Below, piece by piece: positions 14,481 through 27,672 of a stretch of DNA of 64,000 nt. Numbering within the stretch: position 1 is the first letter of the stretch; the number at the start of each line of letters is the position of its first letter. The translations under genes were made by a program, and so were the position numbers. The notes under the pieces were generated by a model, which was not told the DNA's origin, did not search any database, and saw only the letters and a program-made list of their open reading frames with translations. Where the stretch lies: positions 14,251,760-14,315,759 of the forward strand of contig NC_040027.1 in assembly GCF_000972845.2 (NCBI RefSeq), given 5' to 3'. The stretch comes from Larimichthys crocea. Lineage: Eukaryota; Chordata; Actinopteri; Sciaenidae.

Positions 14481-16510
14481 AAACTGTGAGTCAGACTCAG
14501 ATTTAGAAGCTGGATACATGAAATAAACAGAGCCAGGACACAACAGGTAGAGTATCACAGTTTAGTGCATGAATGCACCTGGATATTCTCAGTTTCCAAC
14601 TTGGCTGCCACAATGTGATGCCAGGTTGCATTTCTAAAGAAGTTGGCTCAACTTTTCTGTTGCAGGTCGCTGCGTTATTTTTGGACACTCCCCAAAATGC
14701 AGTACACCCACTCAAATGAATGGAAAAACCTGCATTTTCAGAGTGGAATCTGAAATCTAATCTTTAAGTGCATCCAGCCAAGCGAAGATGTAAAATAATA
14801 CACAGAGCTTGTTACCAGGCTATGCAACACATTGCATAAGGCTATTAAAACCAGTTTAAGAAAACCATGGAAAGAAGGCAGAAAGAACAACATGTGAACT
14901 TTATGACAGAGCAGAGGTGCATCTGAAGTCTTCCCCAGTAATTCAAGCCAAAGAGGCAGAGTTGGATTAGTTTGGAGTGTCTGGGCAAAACAGTGATGGG
15001 GAAGGGAGGGGCGACAAGTTTGATGTGAATAATTTATCACTGATGTTTCCACTGCCTTTGTTCTAGGTCCAAAGGATCCGGGGTTTCAAGTTTTAATAGC
15101 ATTTGTGGCTGGACTTATTATGTGTGATCAAATAATTCTCAGTCCTGGGATTAAAAAACAAGTATTCTTTGCTTTTTTCTAGCAATGTAAGTAATTGAGG
15201 CCACATGGGTATAGCCCATTTCTTTCTACCCTTCACCCTCTGATTTTAATATTGCAAAACATACAGATGTGTGGGTATTTCAATGACTACGTACTCATCA
15301 AAGTTGTTCAATCATTTATTGATTTAAACATTTACTTTGGCGAAAGTTCACATTATTAACTGGAAACAACAGATGCATCCAGTAAGACAGTAAGTAGTAC
15401 TTGTTAATTCTTAATCTGTCTTGCAAAGACTCCTTTGTTGATAGGAGTGCACCCAAGCAAGATATGCAAATCCACCCTCATGCAATCTTCATGCACAGTC
15501 TTGATATATATTGTACTTTAAATGCAACAATGACAGTGGCCACAGAAGTTTATACTACAAAGATACAATAAGTTTGTCTATAGATAAAATAAAAAAGACC
15601 TTAGTTTGGAAGCTGGCATTTGAGATAATTTTGGAAACTGATGTTATCTTGTTTAAGTGTAATTATGACATGGGTGATATGTTAAGAGAGAAATTCAAAT
15701 AGAAAAACGAAGCTGAAGTGATCAAGAGACGTCTCATTTCATCATGTGGGGTTAACAGTTGAACTCTGTGATGTCTGGAGTTTCTAACACTGTTTGAATT
15801 CTGCGCTTCTGAGAGAATTCAGGCACCTCAAACGCACATTCATTAAAAGCTCATGAGCTAAAAGAAAGATTGCTGGATGGATGTGAAAGGGTAACTTCTC
15901 TGGCATTTTTCCCTGAGGCAAAATTTCAATTATCCGACCTCCTCTGAAGAAAAAAAATAAAAAATAAAAAATGAAAACACTTGATCAAAATTGCCTTATT
16001 TCCAGAGCCGTCTTGAGCTTTGACATCATTGCGAATGATCAGTTTACATCAATAAACATGAGTCCTTAACATGCTGTTCTGAAAAGAAAAGCAACAGTTT
16101 GTACAACTGCCCAAAATGGAAACAACTCTTTTCAAAATTGGTATAATGAAACGAGGCTGATGACCAAATCTGAAGTGTCACTTCAGGGATCATTGAGCAG
16201 AATGTTACAGCCGCTTGTACAAGTGACTCACAACCAGGGTCACTCGTGAAGCTGCTATGGCCATGTGGAAAAATGGAAAAACTCAAGTAATTAAAAAAAT
16301 TTAAATAAAGAAAAAGGATGATTTTATTTAAAAGATGCCAAACATATAGCAACATTTAGTTTAGGAGGAAAATAACCATCCAACCTCACGTTGCATTTGA
16401 GCTTTTAGTGAATTTATTATCTCACTAATGATCAACTAATATTAGAGGGCATAAAAATAGGTTAGCTAGCCGGCAGAGAAAACCAAGTAACAGCAGTAAG
16501 AATGCAAACT

Positions 16511-16552
16511 CATCCATCCATCCATCCATCCATCCATCCATCCATCCATCCA
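16511..16552. repeat. (CATC)n microsatellite
   Basis: About ten perfect CATC units. Confidence 0.97.
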
Positions 16553-19500
16553 AAACAGAAATCTAGATTCCAAACCGACTTAAACATCGACAAGTAAACT
16601 TCCTTGAAAATGATTCCTTGAGAATGTCCAATTCAAACTCAGTTGAACACATTTGGAATATAACGGGTGGTGTTAATATATGTAGGTGGAAACAACTGGC
16701 CCACCACGGTACTTGGACCTTATCGCCACATGAAAAGGTTCTTGTTTTCAGTATGACGTGACGCATTCCTGTTTGTAAGCATAAAAAGCAGCCTGGTTCA
16801 CATGGAAACACATGGCTCTATATCTATTAAAATCTTCTCTGTGGAGGTTCAGGTATAATTGGTTGCACTTAACAATCCCACCAACTGTCAAGGAAACAAG
16901 AAAGTGGTATTCATTTTGTGCCCACTGTTCGAGCATTCAGATATCCTCCGCTGGCTTAATCAGTCTGCCTGCTTTAGTGTGAGAATGAAAGTTCACACTG
17001 AAACACAAGGTTTTGCATTAAATCCATGGACGACTCTCTGCCTCTTACCCTTAGGTCAAGAGGTGACAGCTCAAAGAGCGCCTTAAATCATGAGAACTGC
17101 TTTACCTTTCAGTGGAGCTGGAGAGACGCACCTACACTAAGTCAGTAAAGTCTGTGGATTTACGCGGATCTCGATCCTTCCTCTGCGTTGCATATAAATC
17201 AGCTATGATTCGGTTTGACTCGGTGGGTGCAGTATGAGCCTGACAGTTAGACTGTGGTAAGGGGGGGGGGCGATGGTTGTGATGTGGAGAGAGCGAAAGG
17301 GCATCAAGCAGCACTGCACTGTTACCTCTTCATAGTGAAAAACATACACATTGTGCTATAATACTGCTATAAAAAGTAGTAAAATCATCTAAATGAATGA
17401 TAAAACATGATATCCTGTAGGCTGGTAACAATACACCTTATTACCACAGGATCCACCAGAATCTACAGCCATGCAATGCTCATAATGACAGCGCTACCAT
17501 GTATTATGTTCACCAACTACCAAGCCATAGCATGCCATTATTAAGCCACATAGCACAATGCATTAAGTACAACAGAGGATGAGGCTAATGCCAGGCGGGA
17601 ATAATGTTGGACAGTTCTGCAAAACCACAGAATTACGTCCATTGACAAGGTTTTAAAATTATTTTGTTCTATAATATTTGGACATCAAATCTGCATGATG
17701 CAAGTAACAGTGGTGAACTTATTTTCAGGGTTAGGAGTTGATTAAGGGTAGGCGTAGACTCTTGGCAACAGTTAATTAAAGCTAAACTGGAACTCACTAG
17801 ACATCAAATGTTGAGGCGCTACTGTATATATGAAAAAATACCTCTGGTTCTCCTGTTTGTTTGTTTTTTAAAGCAACATTGCGTAAAAAATTGGTATTTT
17901 TGCAATTTAGCTTGCCAAGCTCCTGGTTCTGGCACACCACTGGTTGAAAACCTCCTGTGGTCCAAAACGCCTGTAATACAAACACTAACACTAACCACGG
18001 TGCTCTGAACTCATAGTCTGGGCAGCCCGGCTAACAAACTGAATTAACAGCAGCTAACAGCAGCTACAGTTCACAGCAGTTTACCTCACTGTCCACCAGA
18101 AAACAATTCCTTCATAAAATAGGATCCAGTTTCGCCAAAATCAGTGAAATAGTTGGTTGTAGTATCACAGTTATTTAAAATGTTTTTAATGGGAGAAAAA
18201 GGAAACGTATGTCACATATGTACATATATTGTGGATGTAATTTATGAAATGTGTAGGCACTGTGTATGTTGATTCATCGTGACTGACATGAGGTATCTTT
18301 ATTCTTGTCGTTTTAGGAGAGCAAACGTCAGCTGTATTTAACAGCTGATCTGTATTTAATAGGTCCTTGCAGCTCTAAAAAAATCCCTGAAAACACACGG
18401 CCTCTCTGAACCCTTTGCTCGGTTCAGATCCAAACAGTGTCAGTCGGCTGAAATAACAGTGGGAACATGGAGAATCGTCCAACATTAACAGAACGACTGT
18501 AATCTAAAAGAGAAATGTGAATCGAATTGTTGTTTCTGGTGGACTCTGCCAATTGTCACTTCCTGTGTGTGTGTGTGTGGGAGTATGTGAATGAACAACA
18601 TGGGGACACTTTCTCTGTGAGCATTGTATAACTGTAACTAAGTAACTGATCCTGGAGTGGCTATAATGAATCTCAGTTATGAAAGGACACCCTTTGACAA
18701 AGCACAGCGATTCAGACGAATGTTATCGGCGTAGTCTCGCGTATCAAATGAGCAAAGTTGATTTTGTGTTATTTCATGATAGATTTTTGGAAAGACATAT
18801 TTGATAGTTTGCTCTCAAATGCAGTAATTAGCAGTACTACAGTACCACGCTGTGTTTCATTCAGCTGAACCCGAGCCTTTTTCTGTCACTGGCAGTTTAA
18901 CAAGTGTTCGCACCACAGCTCACACGCCCCGTACTAAATCAATTACCATTCATTTATTAATCTCTGCCAGACTGTAGATAGTGGAGCCTGCTTCAAGTCT
19001 TTCTGCGATAACGTCACCATGTCCAATGTGGCTCCACGGCTGCTGTTGGTTCTTATGTAAATCAAACTCGCATCTGTACAAGCCAGCGTGTAGTGTGCAT
19101 CAGCAGCTGCTCGACAGCTTTACACTCTGGACAGCAGCTCTTCTTTGATGAATGATGCCCAAGTAACAGAAAATAAAGAAAGAGTGTTTGAAATATGACT
19201 ACGGTTTGTTCTTGGATTTCTCTATGAATGACTTATTAGTTGCTGCACTGGTTGATTCTGATTATTATTGTTATTTCCCCACAAAACAACTTTGTATTTC
19301 TAATTTACAGTCAGAACATTCAGAACATGTTGAGTGGAAAAATATTTTTGTATTGGAAAAGAACATTTCAAACGGATGAAGTATAATGAGCACCACATGC
19401 AACTCCTGGAAGTTTAACAGTTCAGTCTGAACTAAAGACAGTTACTGAAGTCATGATGTAAAAATTGATGTTTGGGTGTTTTTATCACATCTAGTGCTTT

Positions 19501-21288
19501 ATGTCACCTACAGTGTGGACCGGTATCTGGTCCAACAATGACAGAAAAACAGTTTTTTCTGGGTATTCTTTGTGGTATTTTAGAGCTTATCATTTCCTAA
19601 TAAACAACAGAAAGTTGCTGACTCATCCTGATTGCGTCCAAAGAAATGTTTTCTCACATATTGCACCACCGGAGCGGAGTGATTCCTGATTTATAGTCTA
19701 TGACTGATTACTGATTACTGCACAAAAGCACAAACTTTGTAACTTTAAGCACTGATTTTGGTCAAACTGGATCATATTTTATACAGAATATCTTTGCTGG
19801 TTTTCCCCCTGATGCCCTTTGCCTGCTCACCTTCAACTCTCTGATATTTACAGAGTTTCCTGACGGACAGATAGCGTTTGCTTTACGACTTAGCTGCTAA
19901 TTAACTGCTTGCCTGCTGTTAAACACCAAGGAAATAACTCTAATGTTAGAAGGTGATTTACAGACTAACGTACGGATGTTTAGCATCTGATGTCTGCCAT
20001 GTACACTATGCCATTCACCAGCATGCTAAAACCCCCAAAAGACCGACCTACATTGGTATATGCAGAACCAGCCTGCTAGAGTGTTTAAAAAATGACTGTT
20101 TGTTCATGTTCAGATACAGTATCATAAAAATATGCAAAGGATTGATTCAGATCTGTAACACACGACTCTTAGGATGAACATGGTGGTGACATATTTTATA
20201 CAATAGATTATATGATGAAAATTGTTTATTGAACATTTTAATGCTAAAAATAAAGACGTTAACGAACGAACAAAGAGAATAACAGTCTGCAGTGCAGTAG
20301 TCGCCTGCAGCAGAATATTGAAACAACCAAACACAGTTCTCATAAACCAGTCTGAATGACGCTTGTACAACAGAGTGACCGCCAGAGGTAAAATTTTCAT
20401 TTTACATGATTGCAGTAGTTTTAGAGGCTCCGCTGCATGAATAACGGCACTTAAAATGTTTAGTGTTCATTCATGAATGAGTCATGCAACATTCAGACTT
20501 TTGCATCAGCATGAAAACGGAGGCACGTTAACCGAGGGAAGGAAGGAAGTTTGGTTTCTGAGCAACCTGTGACAAAGTCTACAGCCCTGATCAAGTGGAA
20601 AGTTTCACGTCTATGTTGCATTATTACTCCAAATTGCAGTTTCTCTTTCTCTTTATAAAGTACTACAAACAAATGACTGGCATCCTTGAACTCTATGGGC
20701 ACCTTGGCCAGTCCTTGGACGCTCACAAGATGAGGCACTAATAACGGTTTCATGCAACGTGCACGTTGGGATGACTCGGATTTGTGTCTCGTAGTGATCT
20801 AGCGAGAGCAACACTGGCTCAGTGATTACATCACTGCCTTTAGCCAACTCAAGGACGCCCAAAATCAATGCTCTTGATGTAAATGCACAGTGGGAATTTA
20901 CTTTAAAGCTAATAACATTAAGCTCAGAGCGCTGCGATGTGGGCCCACATTGTAATGTTATGTAAATCTGACCATATGACAGCTTCGTTTAAATGGGAGT
21001 GCGCAAGATTATGCATGATAGTGGCCCATTTTGCTCCCTTGTGCTCATCTCTGCTTCCCGGTAAATAATTCAGACCATAATTCTGCGTATTAGAAGAAGA
21101 CATTCAGAAATGCCGAAGCAGGCCCCCGGAGACTTGACGCTGGAATTTTATGCAGGGGAAGAAATTGGAGGGTACATCATGTTGGCTGGAGGGCCCATCA
21201 CTCATCAATTTGTTTGCAAACACCAAATTTATGTGCAGTAAAGCAAGTCCTCGGCTAAACTGCTGGAGGGCTTCACTCCCTCTCTCAG

Positions 21289-21323
<35 letters not shown>

Positions 21324-21353
21324 CACATATATTAATATATATATATATATATA
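21289..21353. repeat. Compound (AC)n(AT)n microsatellite
   Basis: AC run with one interruption, passing directly into an AT run with one interruption. Confidence 0.97.
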
Positions 21354-21603
21354 GACAGTATCGCCTTCAGCATATTTAGGAAAAGATTACGAGGAAATAT
21401 CCAGTTGCTGCCTTTTGGAAATCTTCAGTATACCAGTTGAGAATAACGGGGCGAGTTTGTGCTCGTGCTCGCATCAGAGGCCGGAGAGCAATAAGCTAAT
21501 CACTGTATTTACTGTAAGCATCAAGTCGGCTGTGGATAAATACTTCTGTTATGATTATGCATCACTTCTCAGTGACCAGAACCAGAACCCCCCCGCCCCA
21601 CCA

Positions 21604-21627
21604 TGCTGCTGCTGCTGCTGCTGCTGT
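21604..21627. repeat. (TGC)n trinucleotide repeat
   Basis: Seven to eight TGC units. No conserved reading frame surrounds it. Confidence 0.9.
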
Positions 21628-23144
21628 TTCATATCTGACATTTCGAATAATAACACAGGCTTTCTAGTTTTGTCCACAGAGATCACTTTGCCCCCGCTCT
21701 AACATTTCTGACTGCTGCTTCAATTTAGCAGTCTGCAGGAAGGAAAATGAAGTGCTCAGTGACTTACTGCTGTTATGCAGCACACAAGTAAAGATGACAA
21801 ATGGAAAGGATTAAATCAAGCGGGTCTTTAAATTATTCTAACAACTCCATCAAGCTGATCCAAGCAGTAAGCATACTTCATAGCTGAGTGCATTTGCTGA
21901 TCGTGGCCACAAGAAAGAAAAAAAAGAAAAAAAAGAGAGACTGCACACTGTATCTCTGTGTAATTAAACCGTTGTCCCAGACGTACACTCAAAAGACTAT
22001 TGCAAGTGTTAGATTTCTATTAAGCAGGTGATTTCAACTCGTCTAAAGTGCGGCTGGGGACTCGCAGCATAAGACGGGAGGAAATGAATCGGAGCTGTGT
22101 AAGCACGGGGCATTTGCTCTCGCTGAAGAGCTTTAAAATGACTCTTGAAGAGAGAGAGAAGGAGCCGTGGATTATACCGGTATGCTGCTCACGAGGTCAC
22201 CGAGAGGTTTCAGTGGGAGCATGAGGAGAAGACTGAAAGATAGAGGTTATTACCTGGGCAATCCCACAAAGCAGGAGACAAAAGGGCCAAAGTGTTAACC
22301 AGTGATGAGGCTGCACAGTCAGGCAGGGCAGGGCTGGATCAGAAGGAGAGATTTTGATATTTTTTGATATGATTCCCCCCCAAAAAACGCCTTAAAGCAA
22401 ACAAAGACAAAGATGCTATTGCAAAGCTTTTATTGAAGAAAGAAAAACAGTTGACTACATGCCCCTTCCAAAGATCAAAAACAGATCAGATACTTTACTT
22501 TAACAACAGAGGGTCGAGCTCTTTAAGGCGAGTCTCTCTCATTTAAGACTCCGCCTGATGGAAACATCGACTGTATGGACTCAGAGTTGGCCCAAACAAA
22601 AGGATCTTTTTTACTCAGGTACTTTGGTAAAGACAAGTAAACATGGCTAAATCTTTGAGTGAAGCACAGCAGTATGCTGCTCAGTCAAAGGCACTTTTAC
22701 AAACATGGGTAGAACAAAGACAGTAGACAACACAAACACACTGAACATATAAAAAAATCATTAAACGGCCTTTTCTTTTTAGACTCGTAGCATCAATCTT
22801 TTGGAGAAGATTCATGTCAGATATGCTCCCACAAAGACGTGTGATGTGTGCACAGACTGCCCGTACAAATATACGTAAACAGGAGAGTTTAATACAGTTT
22901 TTATGGCACGTCGACAACCTCCAGCAGAGGTTTGACTCTGTGCTCGTGGATCAGACCAGGGTCGGCTCTGTAGAAAACATGTGCTAATAAGCCAACACTA
23001 GAATATTTTAAAATTTTAAAACCAGAAAGACTCGAATAATCAGTATTAGTGTAATGTATTTATCATTTAATTAGCAGTTTGAAGCCTGTAATTTAAAATA
23101 GCACTTATCTTAAAATAATTTTTTAACCAACCATTACACCATCA

Positions 23145-23337
23145 TTATCTTATCTCATCTATCACAGCTTCACCTCATCAGGGTCGCATGGGGCTGGAGG
23201 AAGGATACACTATGGACAAGTTCATCTCAGGGCTGACGCATGACACGCTCACTAGAGTCTCCAATCAACCTGCATGTCTTGTTGGAGGAAGCCGGAGTAC
23301 CCGGGTGAACATGCAAACTCCACATTACCTGAGAACC
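23145..23337 (-). mobile_element. SINE-like dispersed fish repeat, 3' part
   Basis: On the minus strand it carries the CAAGACATGCAGGTTGATTG block and the terminal CCATGCGACCCTGATGAGG block, which match the copy at 28881-29142 in order and direction. The tRNA-like head is not evident. A 77-codon open frame at 23188-23421 lies within it and is not a gene. Confidence 0.7.
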
Positions 23338-25187
23338 TTCTTTGCCGTGAGGAGTCAGTTCACCACCGTGCCGCCATTGACCAGAACGTCTTCAATGGAA
23401 ACAGACGCTTGTTATGACTAGAAACACAGCTGATGAGAGCGAGCGGTGAGACTGAACCGAAAACAATCTGCAGAGCTGAGGGGAAAAACTTGATGATAAT
23501 TCTCTGTGGGTTTGTCACGAGCGACCCTATTTATATTTGATCAGTTGTTAATATGTAAATGTTGATTTGCGGGCTTTAAATTGTTGATAAGAGATTACAA
23601 CACAGTACTTTTTTTTACTAACAACACGTCTTGTTCTTTTTGTCTCAAACATGCACAACGGTGTGAACGCGAACCAGGATTTCCAGATTTGACAGCAGTC
23701 TCTAAGAAGAAGCTGCTCTGTAAAGCAGACTCTCTGCAGTGTTGTGAATCACATTTGTACGTGGACGTTGACGTTTGTAGCTCATAATTACTGTATGCCT
23801 CCTCCCGCCGTCATTAATTAAGTTAACCACAGCACTAGAATGATTCAACTGTGCAATGGTCATGCCTGAAAGCACAGCAAAATGTTCCTACAACATATTG
23901 CTCCAGTATTGCAATAACATGTTTTCCTGTAGAGTAAGAACCAGAGGCGGATCTGAATAATGGATACCACTTTGGCTTCAGAAGACTATTGAAGAAAACC
24001 AAAGCACAAAGGTCCACTCACTAACTTCTGACCTAGTATTGCTTTTAGAGGCAATCGGCTATGAAAAGTACCTGAATTAGAATTTTAAATCACTGTATTA
24101 CTTTTGCTCCGATACGGTTTTTGAATTCATTATCAATCTTCTTTTCTTTTTATTTTTGCACTTTCTGCCTGTTTATAGTCACTCTGGAAATCTCCATCCG
24201 AAGATGTGAGATTGTGCTGTCTAATTATCCGAGCAGGTCAGAAAGCCTCGTGTCGACCTTTAACAGACAGCCATGAGATGCTAACTTAGCCGAATCACTA
24301 GCAGCATCCCTGCGAGCTGAAACCAGGCAACACATATGACATAATGGTATATGGAGTGTGTATTTTTTGTCCTCTGTTGCCTAACAACCAGTGCTAACAG
24401 ATGAGTCTGTGGGTTTTTTTTTGTTTTTTTAAAAGATGTAGCATTAAAATAAGGTGATTAAATGTCTTCTGTAACCAGAGAGACGCACAGAGCCGGATCT
24501 CTTTTTGATAACCGGTAACGTACAATAAAACACATTTTTGTGCCAAACATTTCTTCAGGCATTTAACCAATTTCTTTACTTGAAGTCTCGAGGAGTGCAC
24601 TCATCGTTTATGACTTTCACTCAACTGTAAAAGTTGTTTTTTGCTTTCTATATATGGCAGGTACGGCATTGATGTACTGATGGAAAAATTCCTGTGGAAA
24701 TGGAGTTTAGGTTGCGTAACCTTGTATATACCTGCAGTGCAGAGCTTTTACTGTATTTCTTTTCTTGTGAAAAGAAAAATGAAATATTTTAAATATTCTA
24801 CAGTTCGTTGTACTTTGCTATAGAAAATGTATCACTATTCACCGTTCTTTCAATAATGGGCTTATTAGCACAGTTATTTACAACATGTTACCCTGGTTAA
24901 ACATCGCCACAGTCAACTTGATCACAAAGACTCTGATGTAACCAGACGTACTGACTACAGTAGATTACAGTATATAGAGAGGTTTTATTTGTAGAATCAC
25001 TTTCTGATATCTAAATGGCACGAAACACCACTTCTGAATGTGCGAGGAAAACAGTACAGAGAAGTAAAATTACAATTGATTTGTTCATAATATATCCATC
25101 CACATGCACGGGAAATACTCTTGTCTTGCATTATGTGGAAGACTGTAAAGCAATCCAGCTAATAAATAAGCAAACCAGTCCTTTACT

Positions 25188-25692
25188 TTAAAGGTACCCT
25201 GTGGAGTTCTTCAGTGTTTCTCACCAAAATAAAGCGTGTCGAATTAATTTCTTGTTAAAAATTTGTAAAGCTAATGTAACGTCTGTATAGTTAAAATCAC
25301 GTAACTTCTAGCTTGTAGTCGTCTTCACTGCTTTCGCAGAAGTGTTGCTATGTTCTTTGCACGTTATGGCCACCAACGGTCTATTAGCAGGACAGCATGA
25401 AACCAGCTGCATGTGTTTCACCTAACGACAGCATAAAGACTGGACAATGCATAGTATAGTACCCGCAGCCCCGTTTTGAAGCTGTCTGAGACTGACTTGT
25501 TCTGTGACCCAAATGAAATGCCAAGAAATGCAGTTCCTCTAAAGGCCACTTGAGGCTGGCTGCAGAACAAATCAATCCCCTTAAGCTCACAGCTATGCCT
25601 ACAGCTATAGAGAGATTATGACACAATTGGCTGTTTTGTGACGATGCAAAGATAAAAAAAAATAAAAGGGGGACTCCACAGGACACCTTTAA
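25188..25692. mobile_element. MITE-like element with 20-bp inverted ends
   Basis: The first 20 bases TTAAAGGTACCCTGTGGAGT and the reverse complement of the last 20, TTAAAGGTGTCCTGTGGAGT, agree at 18 of 20 positions. The 505-base body has no conserved reading frame; a 100-codon frame on the minus strand is incidental. I saw no convincing target-site duplication. Confidence 0.75.
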
Positions 25693-26164
25693 CTCACCAT
25701 CATCAGAAGTCTTATAACTCGTGCTGCTGTAGGAATTATATTTAAGTAATTATCAAATCAAACAGTCAAACTACTGGTCATTAATTCTTGGATGGAACAA
25801 ATAATAAAATCATTTTGGGGAAACTCTCACGGTCCCTTCTTAGCCCATTAAACTTTAAACAAACACTAAATATAAAAGACAAGTGTCAATGGTACAATCA
25901 ATACTGACAAACAGCACAGTGACACACAAAGTCACGCAGTACCAACAGCATAGTTTTGATTAAAGGATTACTATAAGGACACTTATGCTTGAATCTGTAC
26001 AGGTAAAATATTTCCTTATTCATAAAAATTTCTTATAAAGTGTCGATGCAATTAATATTAAAAATTGCATAGCCATCTTGAATCCGTTATCTCTACCAGA
26101 CTGCTTACACTAAAATCTCTAATCTAATCTATGTAATTGTAATTGTAGAGGGAAAAATTACATA

Positions 26165-26170
26165 TTTATT
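26165..26170 (-). promoter_or_regulatory. Candidate LPP polyadenylation signal AATAAA
   Basis: TTTATT on the plus strand is AATAAA on the LPP sense strand, about 1.37 kb past the stop. It is the first canonical hexamer I noticed downstream. A variant ATTAAA lies at 26401-26396. LPP messages in other vertebrates can have much longer 3' ends, so this may be an early site or not used. Confidence 0.2.
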
Positions 26171-26729
26171 TGCTCGAGAACTATATAATTTTATATTTAT
26201 ATGAATGGAATGCCATGACTGTACTGTTAAGGCCAAACAGAAAATAATCGATTGTGTACACAAAAGCAAATTCGATTGGAAAATTCAAAGAAAATATGAT
26301 GTTCCACATTCCACAGCTGCCTTATTCAGGATTTTGTCTTTGTCACTGTGAGCGACTGTTTGTGATTCCTGTGGTCCCAATCAATATAATGTATGTTTAA
26401 TATAGTTGCATACAAAATACGTGCACGGTAAATATGGCAGTTTAAATTCAATTCTTTGGTGTTCAGTTATGCAGAACTGTGTCGCAGTAATGAGTTTCCC
26501 TATTTGTGTACCGTCTGTGGATTTACACTGTAATGAACACGAAAGAATAAAAATGTACTGTTTGCTCATGGATTATTCTAAATACTGCTAAAGCTTACAG
26601 GCACATCCATCCATGATATCTTCACCTGCAGGGCAGATGTGTCAAACATTTTCTATGTTTTGGAGTCAAGACTCCTTTTTTTTAGATCACAAGAACAAGT
26701 CAGCGCGAAATATTTGGCCGTGCATACAT

Positions 26730-26757
26730 ACGTGCATGCATGCATGCATGCATACGT
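26730..26757. repeat. (TGCA)n palindromic microsatellite
   Basis: ACGTGCATGCATGCATGC and onward reads almost identically on both strands over 28 bases, with one mismatched pair. It is mostly alternating purine-pyrimidine. Confidence 0.9.
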
Positions 26758-27210
26758 GTGCACCCTGGCTAGAACATGTTGGTTAAAGATGATTATAACA
26801 TTATATAGTAATACTGAGTGACGATGTATATGGAATCTGGTGGATTTTTAGTAATTATAAGCACAAGTTTGACATTTTTGGTAATATATAAAAGATTGAA
26901 GCCACTTTTGTACCTGTGCAGTCAATAGATGGCCACATTTTATGCTTAAGTTGGCATAAAGACTGGGAACTAGTGCAGACAGTTATCCTGACTCTGTCCA
27001 CAGGTAACAAAAAACACCTACCAGCACCTCTAAAGTTCGCCAAGTAACACTTTATATGTCATTCCCTTAAATACGTACAAAAACTGAAGCTGTGGCTTCA
27101 CAAAGGGATATATGGTGGACTGCACGAGAGACAACACGAGTGAACTTTGAGGATACAGTTAGGTAAAGTTTTTATGCTATATTTAGGACACATGAAAAAA
27201 GCATCAATCT

Positions 27211-27275
27211 TCTTACTTCTTACTCTCACCAAGAAAGTGTGTAAGCATATTTCCCAAAATGTCAAACTGCTGCTT
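27211..27275. repeat. Dispersed repeat fragment, right end of the 35670 family
   Basis: Carries GTGTAAGCATATTTCCCAAA followed by ATGTCAAACTGCTGCTTTAA, the family's right terminus. It falls inside the LPP 3' untranslated region if that extends beyond about 330 bases. Confidence 0.5.
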
Positions 27276-27441
27276 TAAAAAACACACAGCTTGTTTCTGC
27301 TGTGCTCGTACCAAGTCAATGGATACACGTATGTAGGTGAACATGTGATGCTATTTCTTGTTATTGAAAGTGAATATATATATAGAGGGATATATGTGTA
27401 TATGCTGAGGAATGCAAGCTTCTGTGGATCGGTATGTTTGC

Positions 27442-27446
27442 GAGAG

Positions 27447-27478
<32 letters not shown>
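27442..27478. repeat. (GA)n microsatellite in the LPP 3' untranslated region
   Basis: Near-perfect GA run starting about 65 bases beyond the LPP stop codon. In the LPP transcript it reads as a CU-rich polypyrimidine tract. Confidence 0.9.
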
Positions 27479-27485
<7 letters not shown>

Positions 27486-27543
27486 CAGAAGGAGCGAGTG
27501 AGCGTTGGGTTATCACAGTGGAGGTGACCGGGCGGTGGGTTGC

Positions 27544-27672
27544 TCAGAGGTCAGTGGTGGCCTTGGCGGTGAGGGCCTGGATGCGGCTGGTGTTACAGTT
27601 TTTGCAGAGGACGTGTCCGTCCAGAGGGTAGCAGCCCTGGTTGTCCCCCTCTGAGAGCAGAGAGCCACAGTC
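27544..27672 (-). CDS. lpp: LPP terminal coding exon (end of LIM3, PDZ-binding tail)
   Basis: 129 nt of coding sequence on the minus strand: 42 codons and the TGA stop at 27546-27544. It begins D-C-G-S-L-L and completes LIM3 with C-Y-P-L-D-G-H and the final C-K-N-C ligands. The tail ends ...[10 protein letters not shown]. The last residues T-D-L form a class I PDZ ligand. Vertebrate LPP ends in the same TDL and binds the polarity protein Scribble through it, whereas TRIP6 ends TDC, which supports LPP. The acceptor is TCCTGCAG directly upstream. The 3' untranslated region continues below 27543. Confidence 0.96.
   Translation of the reverse strand, partial: DCGSLLSEGDNQGCYPLDGHVLCKNCNTSRIQALTAKATTDL

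Larger units (their letters stand above)
1..27543. other. 3' UTR of LPP and downstream intergenic region, no recognisable exon
   Basis: No open frame here gives a protein I recognise. Frames of 60-154 codons are scattered on both strands without splice-consistent partners. I looked for exons of TPRG1, the gene that follows LPP in tetrapods, and saw none. The 3' UTR of LPP occupies an unknown length at the right end. The rest is AT-rich intergenic sequence with the repeats listed separately (SINEs near 10225 and 23145; MITE-like elements near 4599, 14175 and 25188; microsatellites near 5426, 16511, 21289 and 26730). Confidence 0.7.

Noticed and set aside
16511..16552. CRISPR-like or other spaced repeats
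   Set aside because: The repeats here are contiguous microsatellites; no spacer architecture, and the genome is eukaryotic.
23188..23421. 77-codon open frame on the plus strand
   Set aside because: It lies within the reverse strand of a fish SINE-like repeat.
24640..24840. Plus-strand 3'-UTR-like sequence suggesting a convergent gene
   Set aside because: It is AT-rich with AAATATTTTAAATATT-like stretches, but there is no attached reading frame; not enough to call a gene.
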